Positions 32,887 to 43,873 of a DNA stretch of 64,000 nucleotides are shown piece by piece. Location: positions 30,583 to 94,582 of the forward strand of contig JARLJJ010000327.1 of NCBI GenBank assembly GCA_031291275.1. The letters are read 5' to 3'. Below the pieces are notes generated by a model. That model searched no databases and was not told the DNA's origin. It saw only the letters and a list, made by a program, of their open reading frames with translations. Origin of the DNA: Formivibrio sp. Lineage in GTDB: Bacteria; Pseudomonadota; Gammaproteobacteria; Burkholderiales; Chitinibacteraceae. Within the stretch, counting starts at the first letter, position 1. Each line of letters opens with the position of its first letter. A program made the position numbers and the translations under genes.

Positions 32887-33564
32887 ATGGGCTTTACATA
32901 CACGCCGCTTATCAAATTTTGGCATCAGGTTCGTGCTCGTCCTCGATTGATTGCCTCATGTGCGATTGGTGTGCTCGCGTTTGGAATATTGCCACTGCAG
33001 TTTGCGCCCTCAACGCGTGTGCTGGTGGCGTGGGACATCGGCGCCGGACTCTATCTGGCACTTGCCTGGATCATGATCCGGCGGCAAACGGTGGAACATA
33101 TGCGGTGGCGGGCTCGTGTGGAAGATGACGGTGCCAAGGTGGTCCTGATCCTGACTGTCGCGGCAGCCATTGCCAGTCTTGCTGCGATTGTGCTGGAGCT
33201 TTCCGGCCAGAAAACCAATAGTCACGATTGGCAAAGTCTGCATTTGGCATTGGCGGCGGTAACGCTCGCCATCTCCTGGTTGCTGGTGCATACCACTTTT
33301 TCCCTCCATTACGCGCACACCTACTATATTGCCCTGGGTCAGAAGGGCGGAGCCCCGCTGGATTTCCCCAAGCAGGACACGCCGGTCTGTATGGATTTTC
33401 TGTATTTCGCCATGGTCATCGGCATGACCTCGCAGACGGCAGACGTCGCCATCACCAGTACGCAGATGCGCCGCCTGGTCATGGCGCATGGCATCATCGC
33501 TTTCGTGTTCAATACAACCTTGCTGGCACTGACGATTAATATTGCTGCCAGCTTGCTTGGTTGA
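32887..33564 (+). CDS. DUF1345 family membrane protein
   Basis: VLVAWDIGAGLYLALAWIMI, DFLYFAMVIGMTSQTADVAITSTQMRRLVMAHGIIAFVFNTTLLALTINIAASLL. Confidence 0.85.
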   Translation: MGFTYTPLIKFWHQVRARPRLIASCAIGVLAFGILPLQFAPSTRVLVAWDIGAGLYLALAWIMIRRQTVEHMRWRARVEDDGAKVVLILTVAAAIASLAAIVLELSGQKTNSHDWQSLHLALAAVTLAISWLLVHTTFSLHYAHTYYIALGQKGGAPLDFPKQDTPVCMDFLYFAMVIGMTSQTADVAITSTQMRRLVMAHGIIAFVFNTTLLALTINIAASLLG

Positions 33565-33610
33565 TCCGGAACGCCCGCGATGCGATCAGATAATGTAGCG
33601 GAGACGAATA

Positions 33611-34000
33611 ATGCGAATTGAGCATGTCGCGCTGTGGACAGAAGATATCGGTCGGTGCGTCGATTTTTACCAGACCTACTTCGATGCCGTGGCTGGCGAC
33701 AGGTACACCAATCCAGCCAAGGGTTTTGAATCGTGCTTTCTCAGCTTCGGCAGCGGTGCTCGCCTGGAAGTCATGAAAACCACGAGCTTATCGTTGCAAC
33801 AACAGGTTGTTGGCACTCAGCGAATGGGGCTTACCCATCTGGCTTTTTCGGTCGGTTCAAAAACGCAGGTGGATGCGCTAACCCAACGTTTACAACAAGA
33901 TGGATATGCCGTGCTGGACGGGCCGCGCCAGACCGGCGACGGTTATCACGAGAGCGTAGTTCTCGATCCGGATGGCAACCGGATCGAAGTCACGGTTTGA
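33611..34000 (+). CDS. VOC/glyoxalase family protein
   Basis: MRIEHVALWTEDIGRCVDFYQTYFDA...HESVVLDPDGNRIEVTV. Confidence 0.88.
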   Translation: MRIEHVALWTEDIGRCVDFYQTYFDAVAGDRYTNPAKGFESCFLSFGSGARLEVMKTTSLSLQQQVVGTQRMGLTHLAFSVGSKTQVDALTQRLQQDGYAVLDGPRQTGDGYHESVVLDPDGNRIEVTV

Positions 34001-34101
34001 GTCTCGAAGGCCCATGTGATGAGGTGCAGGGCAAAGGTCCGTGTGCATCACATCAATGAAGCTTATGACTGCCGACGATAAGCAGCAGCCATAGCTCATG
34101 G

Positions 34102-35721
34102 TTAAAGCTTGAAGCTGCCTGCTGCGCTGTGCAGATCCTGCGCCAACGCATCCAGCCGTTGCACCTGCTCGTGAACCGAGCTTACGGAAGCATCCGACTC
34201 CTCCACCATCTGGGCAATGCGCTCAATGTTGGTGGCTATATTGTTGCTGGCCTGGCTTTGTTCATGGGCTGCATTGGCGACTTCACGGATCTCGGTGAGG
34301 GCTTTCTGGGAGCCAGCACTGATCTCGCGTAGCGCACCAGCTGCTTTTACCGTCAAATCCACACCAGTTTCCACCTGACTACGTACGCTGCTCATCATGT
34401 TGGCAGCTTGGTCTGTATTGCTCTGAACCAACTGGATGGTACGGGTGATATCGCGTGTGGCGCCGGCGGTGCGTTCGGCCAACTTGCGAACTTCGTCGGC
34501 TACCACGGCAAAGCCGCGACCCTGTTCACCGGCACGGGCCGCTTCGATGGCAGCATTCAGTGCCAGCAAGTTGGTCTGCTCGGCAATATCTTTGATCACA
34601 CCACTCATCTTGTCGATCTCGCGCGAATGCTCGACCAGGCCATTGATCAATTCCGTGGCACCGCTGATATTGGTAGAAATCAGGCGGATTTCATTCGCAG
34701 CATCGACGGCTAGTTGTTCTCCCTGACAGGCCAGTTCCGCGGCCTGTTGCGAATTGGCTTCTGTGGCTCTGGCGCTATCTGAAATTTGGTTGATGCTGAC
34801 TGTCATTTCCTCGATTGCAGCCGCCGTTGAAGAAGCTGCTTCGGAAGTCATGCGCGCACCTTTGCTTACCTGGTGTGTATCGTTGTTGAGTTCCGATGCC
34901 GCGCTGGTGAGCGTGGCTGAGGCTTGGTTAAAGCGCTGGACCAGGCTTTTCAGGCCGTCCTGCATGCTGCTCATTGCCCCCAACAAGCTTTCTTTTTCGC
35001 CTGGGTAGGTAATGGATCGGGATAGGTCGCCGCTGGCAATGGCTTGGGCGATGCCTGCCGCATACTGTGGTTCGCCACCCATCTGCCGCAGGATTGTACG
35101 CGATATCGTCAGAGCCAAAAGGGCCACAATCGCCAGTAGTGCACCACCAATTATTAGGAGCATGCCGGCGCGCTGCCAGAAAACGGTATCAACATCGTCA
35201 ATAAAGGTGCCGGATGCGATGATCCAGCCCCAAGGTTCAAAGCGGCGGAAGCTATTGCGCTTCAATATCCGTTCATTAGTATCCTTGCTGCCTGGTCTCG
35301 GCACGCTTACAGTCATATGGCCGTAGATATCTTGGCTGGAAAGATATCTGTTGTAGGCTTCAGCCGTAGGCGTTCCATCGGATTGGACCCCTTTGTCTTG
35401 TGTGTCAACTTGTGCTTTGATGGGATGCACGATCAAAATGCCATCATATGTACGGACTGCTGCATAGGCACTGCCGTCATGCAGGGCTGATAGCGCCTCC
35501 TTGGCTCTTAGCTGTGCTTCTTCGTGACTAAGTTGGCCTTGTACTTCCAGTTGCTGGTAATGCTCCACCATTTTGACCGCGAGCCCCACCACTTTGTCCG
35601 TGTTGCTTTCATGCTGACTTAGCATGGTGGCACGCATGGAAAAAAGCGAGACCAGTGAGATAACCAACATACCCAGCATGGCTGCGCCGATCAGTATCCA
35701 AACCCTTGTCTTCAGTTGCAT
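34102..35721 (-). CDS. Methyl-accepting chemotaxis protein with Cache sensor
   Basis: Periplasmic Cache region, HAMP, conserved hairpin [35 protein letters not shown]. Confidence 0.94.
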   Translation of the reverse strand: MQLKTRVWILIGAAMLGMLVISLVSLFSMRATMLSQHESNTDKVVGLAVKMVEHYQQLEVQGQLSHEEAQLRAKEALSALHDGSAYAAVRTYDGILIVHPIKAQVDTQDKGVQSDGTPTAEAYNRYLSSQDIYGHMTVSVPRPGSKDTNERILKRNSFRRFEPWGWIIASGTFIDDVDTVFWQRAGMLLIIGGALLAIVALLALTISRTILRQMGGEPQYAAGIAQAIASGDLSRSITYPGEKESLLGAMSSMQDGLKSLVQRFNQASATLTSAASELNNDTHQVSKGARMTSEAASSTAAAIEEMTVSINQISDSARATEANSQQAAELACQGEQLAVDAANEIRLISTNISGATELINGLVEHSREIDKMSGVIKDIAEQTNLLALNAAIEAARAGEQGRGFAVVADEVRKLAERTAGATRDITRTIQLVQSNTDQAANMMSSVRSQVETGVDLTVKAAGALREISAGSQKALTEIREVANAAHEQSQASNNIATNIERIAQMVEESDASVSSVHEQVQRLDALAQDLHSAAGSFKL

Positions 35722-35755
35722 GACTTACCCTAAACCCGTTCGAGAACCGTGAATT

Positions 35756-35775
35756 ATATTAGCAAGTGCTAATAT
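35756..35775. promoter_or_regulatory. 20-bp palindrome, putative operator upstream of MCP gene
   Basis: ATATTAGCA-AG-TGCTAATAT perfect 9-bp inverted repeat. Confidence 0.5.
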
Positions 35776-35953
35776 GTAAGAGTAATAAATGCCACTTTCA
35801 AGATCATATGAGTCAGGCAGGGTTCAGTAACTTTGGAAGGGATAAAAATGAGCGCGTTTGATTTTGGGTAAGTGTGTTGCCATTAAACGCGGTGACACCA
35901 CATGCCATGGTGGCGAAGATGTGTCAGCCATGCGCATGGAACCCTTGGGGCTT

Positions 35954-36616
35954 CTACCCAAGTGCGCGTAGCAGATACACTTTTTCTTCAGTCCGTTCCG
36001 TTGCGGTATGACCCTGGCCGGGATGCGTTTCAAAACCATGCTCCCCATGCAGCAATTCAATGCTGAATGACTCCTGATACAAAGCCAGGATTTCATCCGC
36101 GATGGCAAATGGCGCATCCTGCATGTCGGCATCGGGGTATTCGGTGGTTAACAAAAGAATCGGACAAGGCTGGGGCAGGGTGTCGATCAGATGCTGAACA
36201 TAGCGTTTGCGCATGTCCGGATTCAATGCCAGCAGTGCGGCGCGGTCATAGACTGCAGAGACTTCTGCCAGATCGATCCGGCCAAGATCGAAAAAATCGC
36301 CGCAGAAAATATCCACTTTATCGCAATGCCAGCGGGTCAGTTTTCCCTGTCGGGTTTTGTGCGGAATCAGCTCATTGGCCTGGAAAAAGGCTGCCACAGC
36401 CACCGGGCTGACCTCAACACCCGTTACCCGGCAGTTTTGCGCGAGTAGCCAGGTCATGTCCGCACTTTTGCCGCACAGTGGCACAAAAACGTTGGCATTG
36501 TCGGCCAGTGCAAGCGCCGGACAATACGCCTGTAGCAAGTGATTGATGTGAGGCTGGTGGAAATCGATCTGGTTGTTTTTCCAGGCGGCTTTCCAAAGTT
36601 TGTTGGACATTGCCAT
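35954..36616 (-). CDS. tpm: Thiopurine S-methyltransferase
   Basis: LWKAAWKNNQIDFHQPHINHLL, VFVPLCGKSADMTWLLAQ. Confidence 0.9.
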   Translation of the reverse strand: MAMSNKLWKAAWKNNQIDFHQPHINHLLQAYCPALALADNANVFVPLCGKSADMTWLLAQNCRVTGVEVSPVAVAAFFQANELIPHKTRQGKLTRWHCDKVDIFCGDFFDLGRIDLAEVSAVYDRAALLALNPDMRKRYVQHLIDTLPQPCPILLLTTEYPDADMQDAPFAIADEILALYQESFSIELLHGEHGFETHPGQGHTATERTEEKVYLLRALG

Positions 36617-36791
36617 GGGCTCCCATGCTGGATCGCAATGAGCCACAGGAAACAAACGCAAAAGGCCACGCTTTTGTCTGCTGACACGCATTAACGTTGA
36701 AAAGACCGTTACCGGTTCATGGCGATGACTGTAGCAGGAATATGCGGGACAAGCAGACTGATTTCAGAGCATCCTGTGGAGTGCCCCGTGA

Positions 36792-37640
36792 TTAGTCTGC
36801 GCAGTCGTGGATCAGCGCATTGGCGGCCACCTTGTCGATCATCGCCCTGACGGCATGGTCGATGGGTGAGTCTGGACGGTAATCGGCTTTGGTCGCCAGT
36901 GTGGCGCGCCCGTCCTCGATCAGTTGCCGGGCTTTTTCTTTCAAGGTGGGATTGCGCTGCTTGTTGTCCGGATCGTAAACGGCAATCGAATGTCCGCCAT
37001 GATCTTTCACCAGGCGCATGCAGGGAATATCCGTTTCGCCGTCGCCGATAAAAATCATGTTGGCAAAGGGGACCGGCCGGGCTTCATCGGGTACGTATTT
37101 ATTGATCAGCGTGTTGTCATATACGTCCAGGCTGCCCTTGTTGATGCGGAACAGGTATTGGGTTTTGGTGGTGTAGTTCACTGCCAGTGCCGGCCAGTTG
37201 GCGACACCGTTATGGTCGTACATGAAACCCGAGGCGTAAATCCGGGTGAAATGTTTGGCAATGCGTGTGCCTTCGACCATTTCGCGCAGGCCGGACGAGA
37301 TGATGTAGTGCTCCAGCCGCACATGCTTCTGGCGGGCATACTCGTTCATTCGCTCGAACCAGTCCTCCACGCCGGGAAAGAAACGGATCTTGGCGCCGAA
37401 TTCCAGAAAGCCCTCTTTGCGCACCGGAATTTCCGCTGCCGTGGCTTTTTTGAGCATCACTTGCATATAGGCCAGAATCGCGTCGGCCTGCTGTTCCTGG
37501 GCCACTTTTTGCGCTTCGGCCCAGAACTCGGCCGGCTGCATCTTCAAGGCAGGAACAAAGTCATATTCCTGCATGTTGCCGGGCGCCAGCGTGCCGTCAA
37601 AGTCGTAGGCAATAACCATCCGGGTATGTTTTCTTGCCAT
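36792..37640 (-). CDS. HAD-family hydrolase/phosphatase
   Basis: MVIAYDFDGTLAPGNMQEYDF, FIGDGETDIPCM. Confidence 0.88.
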   Translation of the reverse strand: MARKHTRMVIAYDFDGTLAPGNMQEYDFVPALKMQPAEFWAEAQKVAQEQQADAILAYMQVMLKKATAAEIPVRKEGFLEFGAKIRFFPGVEDWFERMNEYARQKHVRLEHYIISSGLREMVEGTRIAKHFTRIYASGFMYDHNGVANWPALAVNYTTKTQYLFRINKGSLDVYDNTLINKYVPDEARPVPFANMIFIGDGETDIPCMRLVKDHGGHSIAVYDPDNKQRNPTLKEKARQLIEDGRATLATKADYRPDSPIDHAVRAMIDKVAANALIHDCAD

Positions 37641-37799
37641 GGCGTTACTCCTTGAAGGACCTCGAAAAACCACATTTTCATCGCGATACTGCGTTACCCA
37701 CAAAAAATTTCTCCTGACATATCGAATATACTGCCGCGCCGAAATTTTTTGCTCGTGCCTTGTTCCGCTTAGAAACGGAAGTATTTCGCGGCCCCTTAT

Positions 37800-40700
37800 T
37801 TAGTGACTGCGGCGCAGCCGGCGCATCGCGAACTCGCGCACATCATCGACGATCGTGAAGATCACCGGAATGACCAGCAGGCTCAAGAAGGTCGAAGTGA
37901 TCAGGCCGCCAATGATCACAATGGCCATCGGGGCGCGGAAGCTTGGATCATTGCCCAGGCCGATGGCAATCGGGAACATGCCTGCGCCCATGGCGACCGT
38001 GGTCATGACAATCGGTCGTGCCCGTTTGCGGCAGGCATCGCGCAAGGCGTCGAGTCGGTTCATGCCATGCAGGCGTCGCGCCATGATGGCGTATTCGACC
38101 AACAGGATCGAATTTTTCGTCGCCACGCCCATCAGCATGATCAGGCCGATCATGGCCGGCATGGAGAGTGCGGTATGGGTGATGAACAGGGCAAGAATGG
38201 CGCCGGGGACGGACAGCACCAGCGCGGCAAGAATCGTGACCGGCTGGACGAAATCCTTGAACAGCAGCACCAGCACGATGTAGATGCACAAGATGCCGGT
38301 CAGCATGGCGATGCTGAAGCCCTCAAACAGCTCGCCCATGGCTTCCGCGTCGCCCACGGCCTTGACGCTGACACCCGGCGGCAGTTGCTGGATGCTCGGC
38401 AAGGCCATGGCCTGAGCTTCAACCTTGCCGAGCGGCTGGCCGTTGAGCTCCACTTCGATATTCACGTTGCGGATGCGGTCGTACCGATCGATCTGCGCCG
38501 GGCCGCTGCCTAGTTCGATGTTGGCCACATTGCCCAGCAAAACCGGGCCATGTGCACCGGGCACAGTGAGCCGCGCGAGCAGGTCAAAATTCTGTCGTGC
38601 CGCATCGCGCAGTTTGACCACGATGGGAATCTGGCGCTGCGAAAGGTTCAGCTTGGCCAGCGCCTGATCGTAGTCACCAGCGGTGGCAATGCGCAGCGTA
38701 TCGGCGATTGCCGCCGAGGAAACACCCAGATCGGCGGCTTTGGCGAAATCGGGACGGACAATCACTTCCGGCCGAACCAGGCTGGAACTGGAGGTGACGG
38801 CGCCGATGCCGGGCAGCGAGCGCAACTCGCGTTCCACTTTTTGCGCCTGTTCGGTCAGCATGGGTCCGTCTTCGCCAGCCAGGGAAAGGACATATTTTTC
38901 ATTCGAGCCACCAAAGCCCACTTTGACGCGCACCCCGGGAACGGCCTCGATCAGGCGGCGGAAATCGGCCTCGATGGATTGCTTGCTGATGCCTGGGCGC
39001 TGTTTGCGCGGGGTGAGATTGATGGTCAGTGTTGATCGGGTGACATCGGCTGCGCCAGCTGCATCGAACGGGTCACTGCCCGCGGTCCCGCCACCGATGG
39101 TGGTGTAGATCGTTTTGACCTGCGGGTGCTGCTTGATCAGCGCTTCGGCTTGCTGTGTCACCGCGTAGGTCTGCTCGAACGTGCTGCCGGGCGGTGTGCG
39201 CAGCGTGATCTGGGTTTGCGACAGATCGTCCGGCGGCATGAAGCCGGTTGGCAGCAGCGGTGTCAGGCCGATCAGGACGCCCACGAAAAATATTGCCGTG
39301 AAGAGGGTGGTGGCGGCGCGATGCTGCAGGCACCATGTCGAGGTGCGCATGTAGAGGCGTTCCCAGCGTGCCGGTTCATGGCCGCGGGTCTTGGGCTTGA
39401 GAAGATATGCCGCCATCATCGGCGTCAGCATGCGCGCCACGACCAGCGAGAAGAAAACCGAGATCGCTGCCGTCCAGCCGAACTGAACGAAGAATTTGCC
39501 GACGATGCCGGTCATGAATGCGGTGGGCAGAAAGACGGCAATCAGGGTAAAGGTGGTGGCGATCACCGCAAGGCCAATCTCGTCCGCGGCTTCCATCGCC
39601 GCTTGATACGGCGTTTTGCCCATTTGCAGATGGCGGATGATGTTTTCAATCTCGACGATGGCATCGTCGACCAGGATGCCGATCACCAGCGAGAGCGAAA
39701 GCAGGGTGACGACGTTGATCGTGAAGCCGAACACATACATCACGCCGAAGGCCGGGATGATCGAGAGCGGGAGCGCCGTGGCGGAAACCAGCGTGGCGCG
39801 CCAGTCGCGCAGAAAGAACCAAACCACAAGCACGGCGAGCAAGGCGCCTTCATACATCAGCATCATCGACCCGTCGTAGTTCTCGACGACTGGCGTGACA
39901 AAGTTGAATGCCTCGGTAACCGTGATATCGGGATGGAGCGCCTGCATGCGCTTGAGTTCGGCACGGGCGCCATTCATGACGGTGACTTCACTCGCGCCCC
40001 GGCTGCGCACCAGTTCAAAACCGACGACCGTTTGCCCGTTCAACATGGCGATACTGCGCCGCTCGGCAACCGTATCCTGCACCGAGGCAACTTGGCCAAG
40101 GCGGATGTTGCGCCCGTCGGACAACGGAATTTCCATGGCCGCCAGTTGGGCAGCAGTCTGCACGGTGGCGATGGTGCGCACCGATTGCTCGGCGTCGCCG
40201 ATGTCGGTACGCCCGCCCGAGGCTTCCTGTTGCACCTGTCTCAGTTGGCGGGAAATATCTGCAGCCGTGGCCTTCAGTGCGAGCAATTTGTCCGGATCAA
40301 GCTCGACGCGGACCTGACGCGTTACGCCGCCCACGCGCGAGACTGCCCCGACGCCTTTCACGTTCAGCATGGCCTTGGCGATATCGTTATCGACAAACCA
40401 GGACAGGGCTTCATCGTCCATCTTGGTCGAGGCCACGGTGTAGGTCAGTACCGGTGTGCCGGCAAGGTTGGATTTGGACACGATAGGGTCGCGCATTTCG
40501 CCCGGCAAATCGGCGCGCACGCGTGCCACGGCATCACGCACTTCCTCGGTGGCTTCCTGGGTGGCTTTTTCCAGCACGAATTCGATGGTGATCGTGACCG
40601 ATCCATCCAGCACCTTGGTATAGATGTGTTTTACGCCTTGCAGCGTGGCGACCGAGTTTTCAATTTTGCGCGCGACTTCGGTTTCAAGCTGGGAAGGCGA

Positions 40701-40862
40701 AGCGCCAGGCAGCGAAGCCGACACGATCACCATGGGCAAATCGATGTCGGGAAAATTCTGGATCTTCATCGCGCGAAAACTCATCAAGCCCAGCAGGGTG
40801 AGCATGAAAAAAAGCAGGATCGCGGGAATCGGATTGCGGATGGACCAGGATGAAACGTTCAT
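37800..40862 (-). CDS. RND efflux permease (AcrB/MdtB-like)
   Basis: NVSSWSIRNPIPAILLFFMLTLLG, GVATKNSILLVEYA, multiple TM pattern. Confidence 0.95.
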   Translation of the reverse strand: MNVSSWSIRNPIPAILLFFMLTLLGLMSFRAMKIQNFPDIDLPMVIVSASLPGASPSQLETEVARKIENSVATLQGVKHIYTKVLDGSVTITIEFVLEKATQEATEEVRDAVARVRADLPGEMRDPIVSKSNLAGTPVLTYTVASTKMDDEALSWFVDNDIAKAMLNVKGVGAVSRVGGVTRQVRVELDPDKLLALKATAADISRQLRQVQQEASGGRTDIGDAEQSVRTIATVQTAAQLAAMEIPLSDGRNIRLGQVASVQDTVAERRSIAMLNGQTVVGFELVRSRGASEVTVMNGARAELKRMQALHPDITVTEAFNFVTPVVENYDGSMMLMYEGALLAVLVVWFFLRDWRATLVSATALPLSIIPAFGVMYVFGFTINVVTLLSLSLVIGILVDDAIVEIENIIRHLQMGKTPYQAAMEAADEIGLAVIATTFTLIAVFLPTAFMTGIVGKFFVQFGWTAAISVFFSLVVARMLTPMMAAYLLKPKTRGHEPARWERLYMRTSTWCLQHRAATTLFTAIFFVGVLIGLTPLLPTGFMPPDDLSQTQITLRTPPGSTFEQTYAVTQQAEALIKQHPQVKTIYTTIGGGTAGSDPFDAAGAADVTRSTLTINLTPRKQRPGISKQSIEADFRRLIEAVPGVRVKVGFGGSNEKYVLSLAGEDGPMLTEQAQKVERELRSLPGIGAVTSSSSLVRPEVIVRPDFAKAADLGVSSAAIADTLRIATAGDYDQALAKLNLSQRQIPIVVKLRDAARQNFDLLARLTVPGAHGPVLLGNVANIELGSGPAQIDRYDRIRNVNIEVELNGQPLGKVEAQAMALPSIQQLPPGVSVKAVGDAEAMGELFEGFSIAMLTGILCIYIVLVLLFKDFVQPVTILAALVLSVPGAILALFITHTALSMPAMIGLIMLMGVATKNSILLVEYAIMARRLHGMNRLDALRDACRKRARPIVMTTVAMGAGMFPIAIGLGNDPSFRAPMAIVIIGGLITSTFLSLLVIPVIFTIVDDVREFAMRRLRRSH

Positions 40863-40872
40863 GGGGTGCTCC

Positions 40873-42039
40873 TCAGTGGGCCTGGTCGGCTGCTGCTGCG
40901 GAAGCGGCTAATTTATGCGCGGAAACCGGGGCATCGACGACATGCACCGTATCGCCATCCGCCAGGAAGCCCACGCCGCTGACCGCGACGCGCTGACCGA
41001 TATCGATACCGCTGATGATCTCGATACGGTCGCCCATGCGGCGTCCCACGGCCACCTTTGTCTGAATCACTTTGTTATCGCTCCCCACGCGAAACACATA
41101 ATGGAATCCGTCGCGCAGCTGCACCGCCGACTGTGGCAGGGTGAGCGCGCTGGAGTTGCCCAACTGGATTTCGCCCCGGGCGAACATGCCGGCTTTGGCG
41201 TCCTGTGCCTGGGTGATATCGACGTAAACCAGTCCGTTGCGGGTCTGCGGGTCGACAGTCGGGGCGACCATGCGCAGGATGCCCGGCACGGGGGAACCGC
41301 TGGCGGTGAATATCGTGGCCTTCATGCCGGGTTTCAGTTGCAGCAGATCGCTCGCGGGGACTTCGGCGCGCCATTCCAGACGATCACGCCGGATCAGCCG
41401 GAAGAGTTCCTGGCCTTGTTGGGTGACTGCACCGACGGTGGCCAGCCGCGCTGAAATCGAGCCGTCATCCGTGGCTTGCACGCGCGTTTGCGCCAGACGG
41501 ATTTCATCCGACTTGAGCTTGGCCTTGAGCACGGCGACGCGTGCGCGTGCGGTTTGCTCTGCGGTCAGGAACTGGTTGATTTGCTGGCTGCTCATGGCGC
41601 CCGTGGTCTGCAATTGGCGAGCCCGGTCCGCATTTGCGCTGGCTTCTGCCTGTGAGGCCTGCGCTTCCTGCAGGCTGGCCTGGGTCTGCTCCCGCTCTGC
41701 ATCGGTGGTATCGCTCTGCATCCGTGCCAAAAGCTGGCCCTTGTGCACATGGTCGCCAACATTGACGAGCACTTCTTCAATGCGCAGACCGCCTGTCTCG
41801 GCGCCGATAATGGCTTCTTGCCAGGCAGCAATGTTGCCGTTGACCGCGAGTGTCAGCGGCCACTTGTTCGGCGTGGCCTGGGTGACGGAAATCGTCAGTG
41901 CAGCCTTGACTCCCGGGGTGGCAGGATTTGGCCCTGTGGATTTTGCTGTATGCGAGCTCAATACCCAAGCCAGCGCCGCGACGGCGACAAGAATGCTGGC
42001 AATCAAGATCATGCGTTTGGTGCGGGACAATTTGATCAT
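40873..42039 (-). CDS. RND periplasmic adaptor subunit (membrane fusion protein)
   Basis: TM anchor, lipoyl/hairpin/beta-barrel pattern (EEVLVNVGDHVHKGQLLARM). Confidence 0.93.
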   Translation of the reverse strand: MIKLSRTKRMILIASILVAVAALAWVLSSHTAKSTGPNPATPGVKAALTISVTQATPNKWPLTLAVNGNIAAWQEAIIGAETGGLRIEEVLVNVGDHVHKGQLLARMQSDTTDAEREQTQASLQEAQASQAEASANADRARQLQTTGAMSSQQINQFLTAEQTARARVAVLKAKLKSDEIRLAQTRVQATDDGSISARLATVGAVTQQGQELFRLIRRDRLEWRAEVPASDLLQLKPGMKATIFTASGSPVPGILRMVAPTVDPQTRNGLVYVDITQAQDAKAGMFARGEIQLGNSSALTLPQSAVQLRDGFHYVFRVGSDNKVIQTKVAVGRRMGDRIEIISGIDIGQRVAVSGVGFLADGDTVHVVDAPVSAHKLAASAAAADQAH

Positions 42040-42109
42040 GGCAGGTTCTCGTGAAACGGCTTTTTCGTTTTATCAGGAGCGTTGATCGGGAATTGGGTAA
42101 GCGTATGTG

Positions 42110-43525
42110 TCACGACTTGGCCGGGTCGACAGGATCGGTGGGCGACCAACCGCCACCTGCCGCGCGATACAGGCTGATCCAGGCCGCAATGCGTTCGCGC
42201 TGCACTGTGAGCAACTGCGTACACGATGCGACAGCTGTACGGCGGGTGTCCTCCAGCTCAAGCAAGGAGCCGGTACCCACACGCCAGCGATCTTCGGCGG
42301 CCTTGAATACCTTGTCGTAACCTTCGGCGGCACGTTGCGCATCGCTTTCGCGCGCGCTGGCACTGTTCAGGCGTACCAGTGCCTGTTCGACTTCGCGCAC
42401 AGCCTGACGAGCGCGGCCGGTATAGTTGGCGAGCGCTTCGTTGTAGCGTGCTTGAGCCGCGTCGACATTGGCCGCGCGGCGGCCGGCATCGAAGATCGGC
42501 AGGCTGAGCGCCGGACCGAATGACCAGAGCTTGTCATCGAGCGTGATGCCTCCGGTGCGCAGCGTTTGAAAACCGACCGAGCCAGTCAGTGTCAGGCTGG
42601 GATAGCGGGCGGCTTCTGCGCCACCAATTTCAGCGCTTGCGGCGGCAAGTTCGCGCTCGGCGGCGGCCATGTCGGGCCGTTGCATCAAGGTGTGCGCGGG
42701 TAACTGCACGATAGTGAACGAGGCCGGGGTGGGCAGAATACCGGTGCGTGCCGCCAGACGATTGCGCAAATCGGGTTCCGGCAGACCGGTAAGTGCAACC
42801 AGTGCTTTGATGCTGATATCGCACTCGGCCCGCTGGGCATTGACCCGCCCGGCCGCATCCGCAGCACTGGCGCTTGCGAGTGCGCCATCGGCGGGGGCAT
42901 CGAAACCGGCATCGACTTTCAGGTGGGTCAAGCGTTCGGATTCGCGACGCGAGGCAAGGTCTTCGGCCAGGTTTTTAACCAGCGCTTCGCATGCGCGCAG
43001 CCCGACATATTCCTGCGCGACTTCTGCCGCCAGCGAAACGCGGGCATCGTGCCATTGGGCCTGGGCTCCTTCGTAGCGCGCCTGCGCCGCTTCACGGCCG
43101 CGACGGTTGGCGCCGAACAGATCGATTTCCCAGCTCGCATCCAGCGTCGCCTGGCCGAGGGTCTGAGGAGTGGTCAGCGCGATGCTGTTGCTGCGCTGTG
43201 CGAGTGTATTGGCGCTGAGAGTCGGGAACAGCGTCGAGCGCGCTGCAATCACGCCTGCGCGGCTCTGGGCGATGCGCGCCAGCGCTTGATTCAAGCCGGG
43301 ATTGTTGCGCTGTGCCTCGGCAATGAGTTCGGCCGGCAAGGGATCATCGAACTGCGCCCACCATTGCGCCAGATTTCCGGGGTCGCCGCCATGCGGTAAC
43401 GTCGCATACCACTGCGGCGCGATGGATAACGTCGGGCGACGGTATTCCGGGCCAACGGCGCAAGCTGATAGAAAGGCAGAAAGGATGATGACGAGCGCGG
43501 CAGCTGTCGCGCGAGATCTGTTCAT
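42110..43525 (-). CDS. Efflux outer-membrane factor (NodT/OprM family lipoprotein)
   Basis: Lipobox LSACAVGPEYRRP, AEREL..A.A.IG.A.AA.YPSLTLTGSVGF. Confidence 0.94.
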   Translation of the reverse strand: MNRSRATAAALVIILSAFLSACAVGPEYRRPTLSIAPQWYATLPHGGDPGNLAQWWAQFDDPLPAELIAEAQRNNPGLNQALARIAQSRAGVIAARSTLFPTLSANTLAQRSNSIALTTPQTLGQATLDASWEIDLFGANRRGREAAQARYEGAQAQWHDARVSLAAEVAQEYVGLRACEALVKNLAEDLASRRESERLTHLKVDAGFDAPADGALASASAADAAGRVNAQRAECDISIKALVALTGLPEPDLRNRLAARTGILPTPASFTIVQLPAHTLMQRPDMAAAERELAAASAEIGGAEAARYPSLTLTGSVGFQTLRTGGITLDDKLWSFGPALSLPIFDAGRRAANVDAAQARYNEALANYTGRARQAVREVEQALVRLNSASARESDAQRAAEGYDKVFKAAEDRWRVGTGSLLELEDTRRTAVASCTQLLTVQRERIAAWISLYRAAGGGWSPTDPVDPAKS

Positions 43526-43873
43526 GGTTATTCATTCCCCGTGCGGCAAGACATGGATTACCGGCGCAGCATGGATTGCATGGAAAAGCAGAACGGTTTT
43601 ATCTCATTTCATCCAGTCTGTCCAAGTAGTACTTTCTAGAACATCTGGTGGAAATCCGAGCAAGCCCAGGCAAATAGCGCTCAGTGAGCACTTTAAAAAT
43701 GGTTTCATCAAGCTGTCGATAAAATTTTCAGCGCCTTGCTAAGGAGCCACTGTAGCGTGACCCGTGAATCAAAACCAACGGAATTTGTGTCATTCGGGCC
43801 CGTCGTTCATCCGGCGCTTTGCCTACAATGCAATCAGGCAGAAGCAAAGTTCATCAATACGGGGAAAACAACA

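Noticed and set aside
39126-40853. 575-aa plus-strand ORF
   Set aside because: Antisense to the RND permease gene; His/Arg-rich composition typical of shadow ORFs
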